Assembly (NCBI GenBank): GCA_030432015.1
Contig: JAUIHJ010000067.1
Coordinates: 1 to 17,083, forward strand
Reading direction: 5' to 3'
DNA from: a bacterium
GTDB lineage: Bacteria > Planctomycetota > Planctomycetia > Pirellulales > Pirellulaceae
Length of the DNA stretch: 17,083 nt
Shown here one piece after another: positions 1 through 7,168 of the stretch. A program made the translations under genes and the position numbers. The notes under the pieces were generated by a model that had not been told where the DNA came from, ran no database searches, and was given only the letters and a program-made list of their open reading frames with translations. The stretch's first letter is position 1; every line of letters starts with the position of its first letter.

Positions 1-649
1 CGGCCTTAGCTTTCTGGACCTGATCCAGGAAGGGAACACGGGGTTGATGCGAGCGGTCGACAAGTACGAATATCGTCGTGGCTTCAAGTTCTCGACCTAT
101 GCGACTTGGTGGATTCGGCAGGCGATTACTCGGGCTGTGGCGGACCAGAGCCGCACGATTCGTATTCCCGTGCACATGGTGGAAACCATGTCGCGTGTGC
201 GGAACGTCTCGCGACAGCTGCTGCAGGATTTGGGGCGTGAGCCGACCATTGAGGAGACGGCTCGCAAGGCCCGAACCACAGTGGACGAAGCACGTCGTGT
301 GCTCGCCATGAGCCGCTATCCGATCAGTCTTGATCGGCCGGTCGGCAATAGCGAGGACAGCCAGTTTGGCGACTTGCTCCCCGATGGTGCCGCCGAAAGT
401 CCCGCGACCGGCGCGTCGCAGGAAATGCTGCGGTCACGCATCAATCGCGTGCTGAAAACGCTCAGCTATCGGGAGCGAGAGATTATCAAGTTGCGTTACG
501 GTTTGGGCGACGGATACAGCTATACGCTGGAAGAAGTCGGCCATATTTTCAAAGTTACACGCGAGCGAATCCGGCAAATTGAAGCCAAGGCGGTGCGAAA
601 GCTTCAGCAGCCCAGCCGCAGCCAGGAACTGGTTGGATTCCTCGACTAG
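1..649 (+). CDS. RNA polymerase sigma-70 factor, RpoD/SigA family (5' end outside window)
   Basis: The protein directs RNA polymerase to promoters. The reading frame is open from position 2, so the gene begins before the window and the ATG at 44 is internal. The visible part begins in region 2 (GLSFLDLIQEGNTGLMRAV), continues through the -10-binding segment (FSTYATWWIRQAI) and region 3 (RVRNVSRQLLQDLGREPT), and ends with region 4: YREREIIKLRYGL followed by the helix-turn-helix signature TRERIRQIEAKAVRKL. The stop is TAG at 647-649, and an intrinsic terminator follows. Group 1 versus group 2 cannot be decided without the N-terminus. A clearly paralogous sigma gene lies inverted at the right edge, so at least one of the two is probably an alternative RpoD-like factor. 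No housekeeping partner such as dnaG is visible. Confidence 0.95.
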   Translation, partial: GLSFLDLIQEGNTGLMRAVDKYEYRRGFKFSTYATWWIRQAITRAVADQSRTIRIPVHMVETMSRVRNVSRQLLQDLGREPTIEETARKARTTVDEARRVLAMSRYPISLDRPVGNSEDSQFGDLLPDGAAESPATGASQEMLRSRINRVLKTLSYREREIIKLRYGLGDGYSYTLEEVGHIFKVTRERIRQIEAKAVRKLQQPSRSQELVGFLD

Positions 650-723
650 TGTGCTTCACTCGCCATGTGGTGCGTGCAGCCAGACCTTGAAACGCGAATT
701 CGGATTCCCGCATTCGACCCAGA

Positions 724-752
724 ACCCCGGACAGTTGTCCGGGGTTTTTTTT
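724..752 (+). terminator. Rho-independent terminator of the left sigma gene
   Basis: The sequence ACCCCGGACA, two bases, then TGTCCGGGGT forms a 10-bp GC-rich stem (724-733 with 736-745; in practice a tetraloop). Eight consecutive T residues follow (745-752). It lies 75 nt after the sigma stop codon, in the correct orientation. Confidence 0.93.
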
Positions 753-792
753 GGTTTGCCGCAGGTAATGCAGCTTGTAGGCCGACGTGCAA

Positions 793-852
793 GGACGTGG
801 GACGCAAGAACGTGGGGCGCAAGAACGTGCGGCGCAAGAACGTGGGGCGCAA
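793..852. repeat. Four tandem copies of a 15-bp unit
   Basis: The unit GAACGTGGGGCGCAA occurs at 808-822 and 838-852, with variants at 793-807 (GGACGTGGGACGCAA) and 823-837 (GAACGTGCGGCGCAA). Because 15 is a multiple of three, every frame on both strands is open and gives repetitive conceptual proteins. None has a convincing start or ribosome-binding site, so I treat the block as non-coding. I recall similar tandem arrays in planctomycete intergenic regions, but that is from memory. Confidence 0.85.
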
Positions 853-958
853 CGCCGAGGCGTTTGTTGTCTGGCCGCCCAATTGCCACGCAGCGGCGAC
901 GGGAATCGTTGCGCCGACCAACTTCTGCCGCCGCAGCGCGGCTCGTTGGCGTAACACC

Positions 959-1035
959 AAAACTGACGCGTCGGGTTACAACAAGCCCAGGCCTGTCGCA
1001 TCAGGGCAACTTCAAAAACTGACGCCTCAGGTTAC
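959..1035. repeat. Imperfect 21-bp direct repeat, 56-bp period
   Basis: Positions 959-979 and 1015-1035 match at 19 of 21 bases. Both share the core ACTGACGC and the end GGTTAC. The first copy contains GACGCGTC, a palindrome, and the second has GACGCCTC. The pair lies between the sigma terminator and the 3' end of the ClpP-like gene. It resembles a dispersed non-coding repeat I associate with planctomycetes (inference from memory). Confidence 0.7.
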
Positions 1036-1076
1036 CTCGGGCGAAACAAACCTACGTCCCAGGTGAAAACGACACG

Positions 1077-1709
1077 CTAGCGCTTCGGCTGCTTCCGCTG
1101 GGCCACGACCGCCAGCGGGTCGACCAACTCTGCCAGTCCGGCTTCCACCAACTCGGTTCCGGTCACATAACGTCCCGGTTGCATCCATGTGACCAGCTTT
1201 TCCAGAGGCATCTCGAACAGGTCGGCCAGCAGTTGGTCCATTTGGGACTCGAGATGCGCAAAATGGCGAGCCCATTCAGCTGCTTCGGCCAGCTGCACGT
1301 TTTCTTCGCTCTGCCAACGCATGGGGTGAAACAGCAAAACGCTAAACGGAGTTACCAGTCGTTGGTCACAGGCGGCTAGCGGCCACAACGCGGCCGACGA
1401 GCATTCGCCGGTCACGATCGCCGTGGCCTGCAACTCGCGCAGGATCACCAGGTTCATTAACGAGATTGCAGCGTACGGGCTGCCGCCGGGGGAATCGAAG
1501 TAGAGCGTGCACTCACCACCCTGGGGGACTCCTAAGAGCTTCTCGGCAATGTCCGCGACGTTGTCCGTCAAATCGCCCATCAAAGCAATTTCAATCGGAC
1601 CTTCACACTCGGGTTCAGCATCAGACACGGAATTCGCCTTTTTTGCGGGAAAATGAATCATCAATCCGTGAAGATACCGAGGCGGGGGTACTTCTGGCAA
1701 GAACGTCAC
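1077..1709 (-). CDS. ClpP-like S14 family serine protease lacking the catalytic Asp
   Basis: The protein aligns with the ClpP proteolytic subunit over its length (210 aa from GTG 1709, or 194 aa from ATG 1661; E. coli ClpP is about 207). The oxyanion segment is FDSPGGSPYAAISL (residues 71-84). The nucleophile is Ser105 in TGECSSAALW and the histidine is His128 in VLLFHPM. The C-terminal segment LEKLVTWMQPGRYVTGTELV aligns without gaps to E. coli ClpP around Asp171, and that position is Gly179 here. The enzyme may therefore be a Ser-His dyad, weakly active, or a regulatory subunit that needs a partner. Neither start has a strong Shine-Dalgarno; the internal ATG gives a ClpP-like length. No Clp ATPase gene is adjacent. 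It is transcribed divergently from the GYF gene. Confidence 0.88.
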   Translation of the reverse strand: MTFLPEVPPPRYLHGLMIHFPAKKANSVSDAEPECEGPIEIALMGDLTDNVADIAEKLLGVPQGGECTLYFDSPGGSPYAAISLMNLVILRELQATAIVTGECSSAALWPLAACDQRLVTPFSVLLFHPMRWQSEENVQLAEAAEWARHFAHLESQMDQLLADLFEMPLEKLVTWMQPGRYVTGTELVEAGLAELVDPLAVVAQRKQPKR

Positions 1710-1721
1710 GAATCATCAAAC

Positions 1722-1749
1722 TTCACATCGGTAACTCCCGATGTATAAT
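1722..1749 (+). promoter_or_regulatory. Sigma-70-type promoter for the GYF-domain gene
   Basis: A perfect -10 hexamer TATAAT at 1744-1749 lies 16 bp after TTCACA at 1722-1727 (five of six against TTGACA). Transcription would start near 1756, about 60 nt before the ATG at 1818. It sits in the divergent region between the ClpP-like gene and the GYF gene. Confidence 0.65.
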
Positions 1750-1817
1750 GGACTTTGGTTAACTGCCTTCGACGGGAATGGCCCCGCGGTCTTACGAAAT
1801 CGAGCTAGTTCTTTAGC

Positions 1818-2564
1818 ATGGGCATCAGGTTCTATTGTCCCGAGTGCGATCGCCGAATGAACGTGAAGTCGTTCTTGGCCGGAAAGCGTGGGATCTGCCC
1901 GCACTGTGATGCCCGCTGGGACGTCCCATTGGAGAGTACGATTCCCGAGGGAGCCCCCAAGATTCGCCCCGGATCCGAGGCAAAGGACGAACCGCATCAC
2001 GAGGTCCCGCAGGGTGTTGCCTCAGATGACGATGGAACGGGTCAGCCCGTAATCGCATCGCCGACCGGGATGGCGACCGCCGAAGCCGCAGCGCGCGTGG
2101 ATGATGGACAGGCGCTGGCAGCGCAACCCGCTGCCGCGGTGATTCCGGATCCGATCGATGCGGCGCCCGATGCGGTGTGGTATGTTCGACCTGCATCGGG
2201 CGGCGAGTTCGGTCCGGCCAAGGGCGATGTCATGCGCCGCTGGTTGGACGAAGGACGCGTGGCGGCGGATTCGATGGTCTGGTGTGAAGGGTGGGCGGAG
2301 TGGCAAATCGCCGGTCCTGTCTTTCCTGCGTTGATGCCGACGACCGAGCAGCCCGCGGCTGCTGCCGAACTGCAAGTCCGAACCACGACCGATGCTTCCT
2401 CCCTGGCTGGTCTCAACGCGATTCAAAAAAAAACGGCTGAATCAAACGGCCGTGCAGTGCGTCAGCGGTCAGCGGGAAGCCGGAAGTCGATTGCCGCGAT
2501 CGTAATTCTGGGTTTGATGATCGTCGCACTCTTCGTCGTCTTACTGTTTGTCATTCCAAAATAG
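1818..2564 (+). CDS. Zinc-ribbon and GYF_2 domain protein with C-terminal membrane anchor
   Basis: This 248-aa protein has three visible parts. Residues 7-30 hold two paired-cysteine motifs, CPEC and CPHC, typical of a small zinc ribbon. Residues about 119-168 match the GYF_2 domain: WYVRPASGGEFGPAKGDVM followed by RRWLDEGRVAADSMVWCEGW and WQIAGPVFPAL; this fold usually binds proline-rich or other peptide segments. A low-complexity Ala/Pro/Asp linker separates them. The last 26 residues form one hydrophobic helix ending in a single Lys, consistent with a tail anchor with most of the protein in the cytoplasm. I recall this architecture as common in planctomycetes, without a known function. The ATG at 1818 follows a good promoter but has a weak Shine-Dalgarno. 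The next gene starts 13 nt after its stop. Confidence 0.85.
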   Translation: MGIRFYCPECDRRMNVKSFLAGKRGICPHCDARWDVPLESTIPEGAPKIRPGSEAKDEPHHEVPQGVASDDDGTGQPVIASPTGMATAEAAARVDDGQALAAQPAAAVIPDPIDAAPDAVWYVRPASGGEFGPAKGDVMRRWLDEGRVAADSMVWCEGWAEWQIAGPVFPALMPTTEQPAAAAELQVRTTTDASSLAGLNAIQKKTAESNGRAVRQRSAGSRKSIAAIVILGLMIVALFVVLLFVIPK

Positions 2565-2577
2565 GAAGTTGCAACCT

Positions 2578-3171
2578 GTGAAAAAAGTCTCCCCCGTTTG
2601 GACCGTCACGCTGGTTGGTGCCTTGTTGTCTACGATTACGATCGGCGATTGCCTGCATGGCGACGAGCCCGCCCAGGATGCTGGGACGAAGCAAGTCAAG
2701 GTGCGCGACATCACGTTGGTCGTACCGGCCGCCTGGAAATCGCAACCGCCATCGAACAATCTGCGGCTCGCTCAGTTCGAGATTCCGGCAGTGGGAGGCG
2801 ATCAGGAACCGGCGGAGTTGTCCGTCTTTAACTTCGGCGGCGGTGCCACCGTCGAGCAGCAGATTGATCGTTGGAAAGGCCAGTTCCTGCCAGAGAAGCG
2901 TGTCTTTTCGAAAGAGCAGGGGAAGATTGCGTTGGGGGAATATGTATTGGTCGATCTGAGTGGGACCTACAAGAAATCAATCGGCCCACCCGTGCTTCGC
3001 AAGACCGTCGCCGTGCCGGGATCTCGGATGATGATTGCCATGATCGGGACCGCCAAGGGAACCTATTTCGTCAAGCTGGTCGGTCTGCAAGCGACCGTAT
3101 CAGCCGCCGCGACCGACTTTCGCAAGTCGATCGGTGCGCCGGAAAAGAAGCCCGCCGAAGCGGAAGAATAG
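2578..3171 (+). CDS. Exported protein of unknown function
   Basis: I do not recognise a named family. I chose GTG 2578 because AGGAAG (2563-2568) lies 9 nt upstream and the resulting N-terminus, MKKVSPVWTVTLVGALLSTI, is a normal signal peptide (about 26 residues). An open frame extends 30 nt further, overlapping the previous gene, but without a ribosome-binding site. The mature part (about 170 aa) begins VRDITLVVPAAWKSQPP and continues with short beta-rich blocks and one helix, TVEQQIDRWKGQF, ending in an Ala/Glu/Lys tail. The pattern loosely resembles the PsbP/Mog1-like fold, which is an inference. There are no conserved catalytic-looking residues. It is probably cotranscribed with the GYF gene, 13 nt upstream. 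Confidence 0.75.
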   Translation: MKKVSPVWTVTLVGALLSTITIGDCLHGDEPAQDAGTKQVKVRDITLVVPAAWKSQPPSNNLRLAQFEIPAVGGDQEPAELSVFNFGGGATVEQQIDRWKGQFLPEKRVFSKEQGKIALGEYVLVDLSGTYKKSIGPPVLRKTVAVPGSRMMIAMIGTAKGTYFVKLVGLQATVSAAATDFRKSIGAPEKKPAEAEE

Positions 3172-3374
3172 ATTGCCCTACGGGGCGTTGGATTCGCCGG
3201 CCCTCGCTGCCGCAGCGACAGGTCGCGGCATGCTAGCTGCGCTGGCGCGATTGGCCTTGTCGTCGTATGGACGTGACGGCATTCGTCTTGACCCGCGCCA
3301 TTGATATTGGCAAACTCTGCGTGCCACGCGTCGCGAGACGCTACCGATTCATTCTGAGACATGGAAGTCGACTG

Positions 3375-4037
3375 ATGATGAGATCACTCTGCGTCTTGAC
3401 CGTTGCCTTGGCGACCATTGGCCTGGCCGGGTGCGGCTCGCAAGTTGCCGACTCGCCCGCAGAATCGACCAGCCCCAAGCTGGCGGCGGGCGCGGCGATC
3501 GAACCTGGCTTCGGAGCCGTTCCGAGACAGGGCCAGTCGGAACAGCAACTTCCCGTTGGTCTAACCGCTGCGACCCCGCCGGACCAGATCGTCGCGGCGT
3601 TCCTGGGTGCGCTCCGCAGTGGCGATAGCGGCGTCGCCGAATCGCTGTTGACCCGCCAGGCCCGCGAAGAGACGCGTCGGCGGGATCTGACGGTCCAGCA
3701 ACTGGGTGCTCCGGACGCAAAGTTTACGATCGGGACTCCGGAATACCTGGGGCCCGGTAAGAACGGTGCGCATGTCAACACAACCTGGACGGAAGAGGAA
3801 AATGGCGAAGTGATTCAGTACGACATCGTCTGGGCCCTTCGTCGTCACGAGATCGGCTGGCGGGTCGCAGGGATGGGCGCTCAACTCGGACAGGGACAGC
3901 CCATGGTCTATTTGAATTTTGAGGACCCGGACGACATGCTGGCCAAATGGCGCGAAGCGGACGAAGCCGTGGCCGCGGCCCAGGCAGTTGATTCCGGCGT
4001 CCGCCAAGCGCAGGCGACCAGTCCGCTGCAGCGCTAG
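3375..4037 (+). CDS. Lipoprotein with NTF2/SnoaL-like domain (putative)
   Basis: The N-terminus from ATG 3375 is MMRSLCVLTVALATIGLAGC, a signal sequence ending in the lipobox LAGC, so Cys20 would be lipidated. TGGAAG at 3362-3367 lies 7 nt upstream and supports this start over an open frame reaching back to 3267. After a Ser/Ala/Pro-rich linker, a segment of about 110 residues starts with PDQIVAAFLGALRSGDSGVA and runs through EYLGPGKNGAHVNTTW and YDIVWALRRHEIGWRVAGMG. This is the helix-then-curved-sheet pattern of NTF2-like or DUF4878-type domains, which often act as binding modules. No enzyme active site is evident. The C-terminus is Ala/Gln-rich. A 203-nt gap without a clear promoter precedes the gene. 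Total length is 220 aa. Confidence 0.75.
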   Translation: MMRSLCVLTVALATIGLAGCGSQVADSPAESTSPKLAAGAAIEPGFGAVPRQGQSEQQLPVGLTAATPPDQIVAAFLGALRSGDSGVAESLLTRQAREETRRRDLTVQQLGAPDAKFTIGTPEYLGPGKNGAHVNTTWTEEENGEVIQYDIVWALRRHEIGWRVAGMGAQLGQGQPMVYLNFEDPDDMLAKWREADEAVAAAQAVDSGVRQAQATSPLQR

Positions 4038-4112
4038 GTTGCGCGTCGCCGAAAAGTCGAGCCTTTCTTTTCGTTCGTGCTCGCAATGATGGAACTCGGC
4101 CCCGCAGGATCA

Positions 4113-4138
4113 CGCTGCGCGCTTGCAATCGCGCAGCG
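4113..4138. repeat. Inverted repeat, 9-bp stem
   Basis: CGCTGCGCG at 4113-4121 and CGCGCAGCG at 4130-4138 are exact reverse complements separated by 8 nt. There is no T run on either side, so it is not a classic intrinsic terminator. It lies between the lipoprotein gene and the TIM-barrel gene. Confidence 0.7.
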
Positions 4139-4144
4139 CGTCCA

Positions 4145-4179
4145 TGAGAATATGGCGGCACCGGTGCCGCCGATTCTCA
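4145..4179. repeat. Long inverted repeat around an 18-bp perfect palindrome
   Basis: Positions 4154-4171 (GGCGGCACCGGTGCCGCC) form an exact palindrome. It is flanked by TGAGAAT (4145-4151) and ATTCTCA (4173-4179), also exact complements, giving a near-continuous 16-bp stem with a small bulge. ATTCTCA occurs again at 4184-4190. It ends 34 nt before the probable start of the next gene. It could be an RNA hairpin affecting expression of that gene, a dimeric operator, or an extragenic palindromic element. Confidence 0.75.
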
Positions 4180-4213
4180 CCTGATTCTCAACTGCAGAGT
4201 GACCGATCCCACC

Positions 4214-5146
4214 ATGACCGAGCAACATCATCGCCGTAATTTCTTACAGAACGTTGCCACGTGCTGTGCGGGTGCGGCGCTGCCACTGGCGGCGACCCGT
4301 ATGACCGCCGCGCAGGAATCGACGGCGAGCATTGATTCATCCAAATTCAAGTTCAGCCTGGCGGCTTACAGCTATCGGAGCCTCTTGAAAAAGAAGGATG
4401 CAAAGGACTCCAGCGACGCGAAGTTGCAACTCTCCGATTTCATCGACGACTGTGCCAGGATGCAGTTGGAGGGTACCGAGCTGACTTCGTACTACTTTCC
4501 CAATCCGGTGACGCCCGCGTATCTGCGGACGCTCAAACGACAGTGCTTTCGATTGGGTCTCGACGTATCGGGCACCGCCGTCGGGAACGATTTCGGCCAT
4601 CCTCCCGGGGCAGCGCGGGACCAGCAGATCAGCGCGCTCAAGCAGTGGATTGAGTACGCGGAGATTCTCGGCGCGCCGGTCATTCGAGTTTTCGCCGGCC
4701 ATGTTAAACCGAACGTCGCCCCGGAGACCGCCCACAAGCTGATGGTTTCAGGACTCGAAGAGTGTTGTGATTACGCCGGCCAGCATGGAGTGCACCTGGC
4801 TCTCGAAAATCACGGTGGGCCGACCAGTACCGCCGCTGGCCTCTTGGCCCTGGTTGAGGATGTGCAGAGCCCCTGGTTCGGAGTGAATCTGGATACGGGA
4901 AACTTTCACACCGAGGATATTTACGGTGATCTGGCGAAGGTTGCCGAGCATGCTGTCAACGTGCAGGTGAAAGTCGTGATCAGTGGTCCCGATAAGGTCA
5001 AACGACCGGCGGATTTCGCGCGGATCGCCAAGATTCTCCGCGACGTCGGCTACCGGGGATATGTCGTGCTGGAATACGAGGAAGCGGGAGATCCACGGGA
5101 AGTTTGCCCTGCGTTCGTCGAAAAGTTGCGGCAGGCGTTCGCCTAA
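4214..5146 (+). CDS. Tat-exported sugar phosphate isomerase/epimerase-like TIM-barrel protein
   Basis: This protein belongs to the xylose isomerase-like TIM-barrel (AP endonuclease 2) superfamily, whose members isomerise or epimerise sugars using a divalent metal. From ATG 4214 it is 310 aa. The N-terminus MTEQHHRRNFLQNVATCCAG carries a twin-arginine motif with a hydrophobic stretch, indicating folded export. Barrel landmarks are FSLAAYSYR, LGAPVIRVFAGH, LALENHGG, VNLDTGNFH and GYVVLEYEE. Likely metal ligands are Glu198, Asp227, His232 and Glu287. GTG 4199 is an alternative start adding five residues; neither start has a strong Shine-Dalgarno. Exported members of this family are numerous in planctomycetes and usually have unknown substrates. 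It ends 68 nt before the zinc-ribbon gene and may be read into the same transcript. Confidence 0.88.
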   Translation: MTEQHHRRNFLQNVATCCAGAALPLAATRMTAAQESTASIDSSKFKFSLAAYSYRSLLKKKDAKDSSDAKLQLSDFIDDCARMQLEGTELTSYYFPNPVTPAYLRTLKRQCFRLGLDVSGTAVGNDFGHPPGAARDQQISALKQWIEYAEILGAPVIRVFAGHVKPNVAPETAHKLMVSGLEECCDYAGQHGVHLALENHGGPTSTAAGLLALVEDVQSPWFGVNLDTGNFHTEDIYGDLAKVAEHAVNVQVKVVISGPDKVKRPADFARIAKILRDVGYRGYVVLEYEEAGDPREVCPAFVEKLRQAFA

Positions 5147-5214
5147 CGAGCCGGCTCGGTGTTCGCATTTCTCAGAGGGGCCTCCTCGAAATTGATCTGG
5201 TCGGGAGCCGTCGT

Positions 5215-5562
5215 GTGAAGATTGTCGTCTACCTGTTGGCCGCTGGCTTGGCTTGCCTGGGCCTGCTGTTCGTGGTCGCCGCCGGCCAAGGGAACGCCCT
5301 CGTCCGTATCGCGATCGGAATCATCTGCCTGGGAGCGGCCGTGGCGTTGGCGGCACTTGTCCGCCTGAAGCCAACGCATCAGACGCACGTCCATCACACC
5401 AGGCTGGATCTGTCGGGAGACGTGTCGCTGCAAGATCTCACGTGCAAGCAATGTGGCGGATCGTTGGGCGAGAAATCGATCTCCGTCAAGGCCGGGGCCG
5501 TGTTCGTGACGTGCGAGTTTTGTTCCGCCGAATATCAACTCGAAGAGGCGCCGAAATGGTAG
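5215..5562 (+). CDS. Small two-TM protein with C-terminal zinc ribbon
   Basis: This 115-aa protein has two adjacent hydrophobic helices (about residues 3-24 and 29-49) and then a soluble tail containing two CXXC pairs, CKQCGG and CEFC, separated by about 19 residues, as in a rubredoxin-like zinc ribbon. I chose GTG 5215 because GGGAG (5203-5207) lies 7 nt upstream and the first helix then starts at residue 2; the open frame extends back to 5104 inside the previous gene without support. Its stop codon overlaps the start of the radical SAM gene (ATGGTAG, 5556-5562), so the two are almost certainly translationally coupled. Function is unknown; it may be a membrane scaffold for the system encoded downstream. 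Confidence 0.78.
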   Translation: MKIVVYLLAAGLACLGLLFVVAAGQGNALVRIAIGIICLGAAVALAALVRLKPTHQTHVHHTRLDLSGDVSLQDLTCKQCGGSLGEKSISVKAGAVFVTCEFCSAEYQLEEAPKW

Positions 5563-7148
5563 CTCTGTTGGAAGCCGTGCGACGTGATGTGCAGGTGCTC
5601 GGCCAGCGGTTCCGCCCTGCGCCGCGACCTCAACCCGGTCTTTACACGTATCGATTTGAACCGCCAGGCGGTCAAGTTCGTGTCCATCTGCGGGTCGATC
5701 AAAATCTTAGCGGTGTGCTGTTTGTCGACGTTTCGGACATCATTCACTTAAATTCGACCGCGGCGGAAATTGCCAAATGGGCGTTGGATGGCGTCGAGCG
5801 GCACTCGGCGGAGGCCAGGCTGATTGCGCGGCACGGTTTTAGGCAGCGCCACGTATGGCGGCAGGATCTCGAGTCGGTTTACACCATGGTCGCCCGCTTT
5901 ACGGATCCGCAATCCGGTTGCCCGACCTGCTCGCTGATTGACGTGGCGGGGAACACGCCGTCGATCGGATTGCCGGATGCGCGCCAAAAAGCACTGTTCG
6001 AGACGCCCGTGTTGGCGCCGTACAAAGCCGATCTGGCAATGACCTACGACTGCAATAATGACTGCCCTCACTGCTACAACGAAACGGAACGGTTGCAGTT
6101 GGGTTTGATGTCAGTCGAGCAGTGGAAGCAGGTGATCGACAAGCTGGTTGCGATCGGGGTGCCCCATCTGATCTTCACTGGGGGAGAGGCGACACTGCAT
6201 CCTGACTTGCCGGAGATAATTCAGCATGCCGATCGAAGCGGGCCCATCTGTGGGCTGAACACCAACGCTCGACGGATGGCGCACCGACCCTACACCGAGG
6301 AATTAGCGGCGGCCGGCTTGAACCACGTCCAAGTTACGCTCGGCTCTCACCGCCCCGAAGTCCACGACCGAATGATGAACGCGCATTGTTTCGAACAGAC
6401 CGTCCGGGGCATCGAAACGGCCCTGGCCAGCGGACTACATACGATCACCAACACCACACTCATGCAAATGAATGCGGCGGAGATCGAACAGACCATCGAT
6501 TTTCTCTACCACCTGGGCATCCGTACGTTTGCCGTTAACGGCATGATCTATTCGGGCGGCGGATTCGAAACCGGGCAGGCGATTCGCGAAGAACGCATGG
6601 CGCCGTTGCTGATCAGGATCCGTGACAAGGCCAACCAATTGGGGATGCGATTCTTGTGGTACACGCCGACGATGTACTGCCGCCTGTCGCCGGTTGAATT
6701 GGAGATCGGAGCCAAACGGTGTAACGCCGGCGAATATTCGATGTGCATCGAACCCAACGGCGATGTCCTGCCCTGCCAGTCGTATTATGTGGCGGCCGGG
6801 AATCTGCTCCGCGATTCATGGGATTCCGTTTGGGACAGCGAACTGTTTGTCAGTTTCCGAGACCGTGAACTCGATCCGGCCGGACACGGCTTGCCAGAAA
6901 TGTGTTGGGAGTGCCCCGATTTGCCACTTTGTGGCGGTGGTTGCCGGATCGAGCGCGAGGCACAAGCGGGCGTGCGGATTGCGGGCGGCTGTTCTTCCGG
7001 CGGTTGTTCTTCCGGCGGTTGTGCGACGGGGGGGTGTGCGACGGGGGGAACTGCGAGTGACACGCCAGGCCGCCGTCTCGATTCGACCCTGGTTCGCCTC
7101 GAACTGCCCGCCGCATCGCGCCGCGGGACTGGTCTGTTCAAAGAATGA
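5556..7148 (+). CDS. Radical SAM/SPASM protein with PqqD-like N-terminus and GGCxx repeat tail
   Basis: The 530-aa protein is a probable peptide or protein-modifying radical SAM enzyme. Residues about 28-110 resemble PqqD/RiPP recognition elements (GVLFVDVSDIIHLNSTAAEI, then ALDG). A separate CPTC lies at 122-125. The [4Fe-4S] motif CNNDCPHC gives Cys166, Cys170 and Cys173, followed by the SAM-binding FTGGEATLHPDL. The SPASM region has Cys389, Cys397 (MCIEPNGDVLPC), Cys407, then Cys450, Cys453, Cys459 and Cys463, typical of auxiliary clusters. Residues 477-498 form GGCSS, GGCSS, GGCAT, GGCAT, GG, encoded by near-identical 15-bp units; about 34 further residues follow. The ATG at 5556 has AGAGG 7 nt upstream and overlaps the preceding stop. 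The PqqD-like domain points to a ribosomal peptide-type substrate; which one is inference. Confidence 0.92.
   Translation: MVALLEAVRRDVQVLGQRFRPAPRPQPGLYTYRFEPPGGQVRVHLRVDQNLSGVLFVDVSDIIHLNSTAAEIAKWALDGVERHSAEARLIARHGFRQRHVWRQDLESVYTMVARFTDPQSGCPTCSLIDVAGNTPSIGLPDARQKALFETPVLAPYKADLAMTYDCNNDCPHCYNETERLQLGLMSVEQWKQVIDKLVAIGVPHLIFTGGEATLHPDLPEIIQHADRSGPICGLNTNARRMAHRPYTEELAAAGLNHVQVTLGSHRPEVHDRMMNAHCFEQTVRGIETALASGLHTITNTTLMQMNAAEIEQTIDFLYHLGIRTFAVNGMIYSGGGFETGQAIREERMAPLLIRIRDKANQLGMRFLWYTPTMYCRLSPVELEIGAKRCNAGEYSMCIEPNGDVLPCQSYYVAAGNLLRDSWDSVWDSELFVSFRDRELDPAGHGLPEMCWECPDLPLCGGGCRIEREAQAGVRIAGGCSSGGCSSGGCATGGCATGGTASDTPGRRLDSTLVRLELPAASRRGTGLFKE
6984..7043 (+). repeat. Tandem 15-bp coding repeat (GGCxx tail)
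   Basis: Four 15-bp units starting at 6984, 6999, 7014 and 7029 each encode Gly-Gly-Cys plus two small residues (SS, SS, AT, AT). Codons within each pair are nearly identical, so expansion by slippage or unequal exchange is likely. The frame is kept because the unit is five codons. Confidence 0.9.
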
Positions 7149-7168
7149 CGTAGGGAGTGGCGAATTCC

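Larger units (their letters stand above)
753..1076. other. Intergenic region without a supported gene
   Basis: This stretch of about 320 bases after the sigma terminator holds the tandem 15-bp array and the 21-bp direct repeat and no recognisable gene. Long open frames exist on both strands but come from the triplet-periodic repeat. The ClpP-like gene ends here on the opposite strand, and I see no clear terminator for it. Confidence 0.7.

Noticed and set aside
793..852. Possible CRISPR array
   Set aside because: Units are 15 bp and directly adjacent without spacers, and no cas gene is present.
555..1066. Overlapping long open frames on both strands with Arg/Cys/Pro- or Asn/Val/Gly-rich repeats
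   Set aside because: They come from the 15-bp tandem array, which cannot acquire stops in any frame. They overlap the sigma 3' end and the terminator and lack ribosome-binding sites.
3267..3374. N-terminal extension of the lipoprotein gene
   Set aside because: It would bury the signal sequence and lipobox; ATG 3375 has TGGAAG just upstream.
5147..5158. Palindrome CGAGCCGGCTCG directly after the TIM-barrel stop codon
   Set aside because: A 12-bp GC-rich palindrome is expected by chance at this base composition, and no T run follows.
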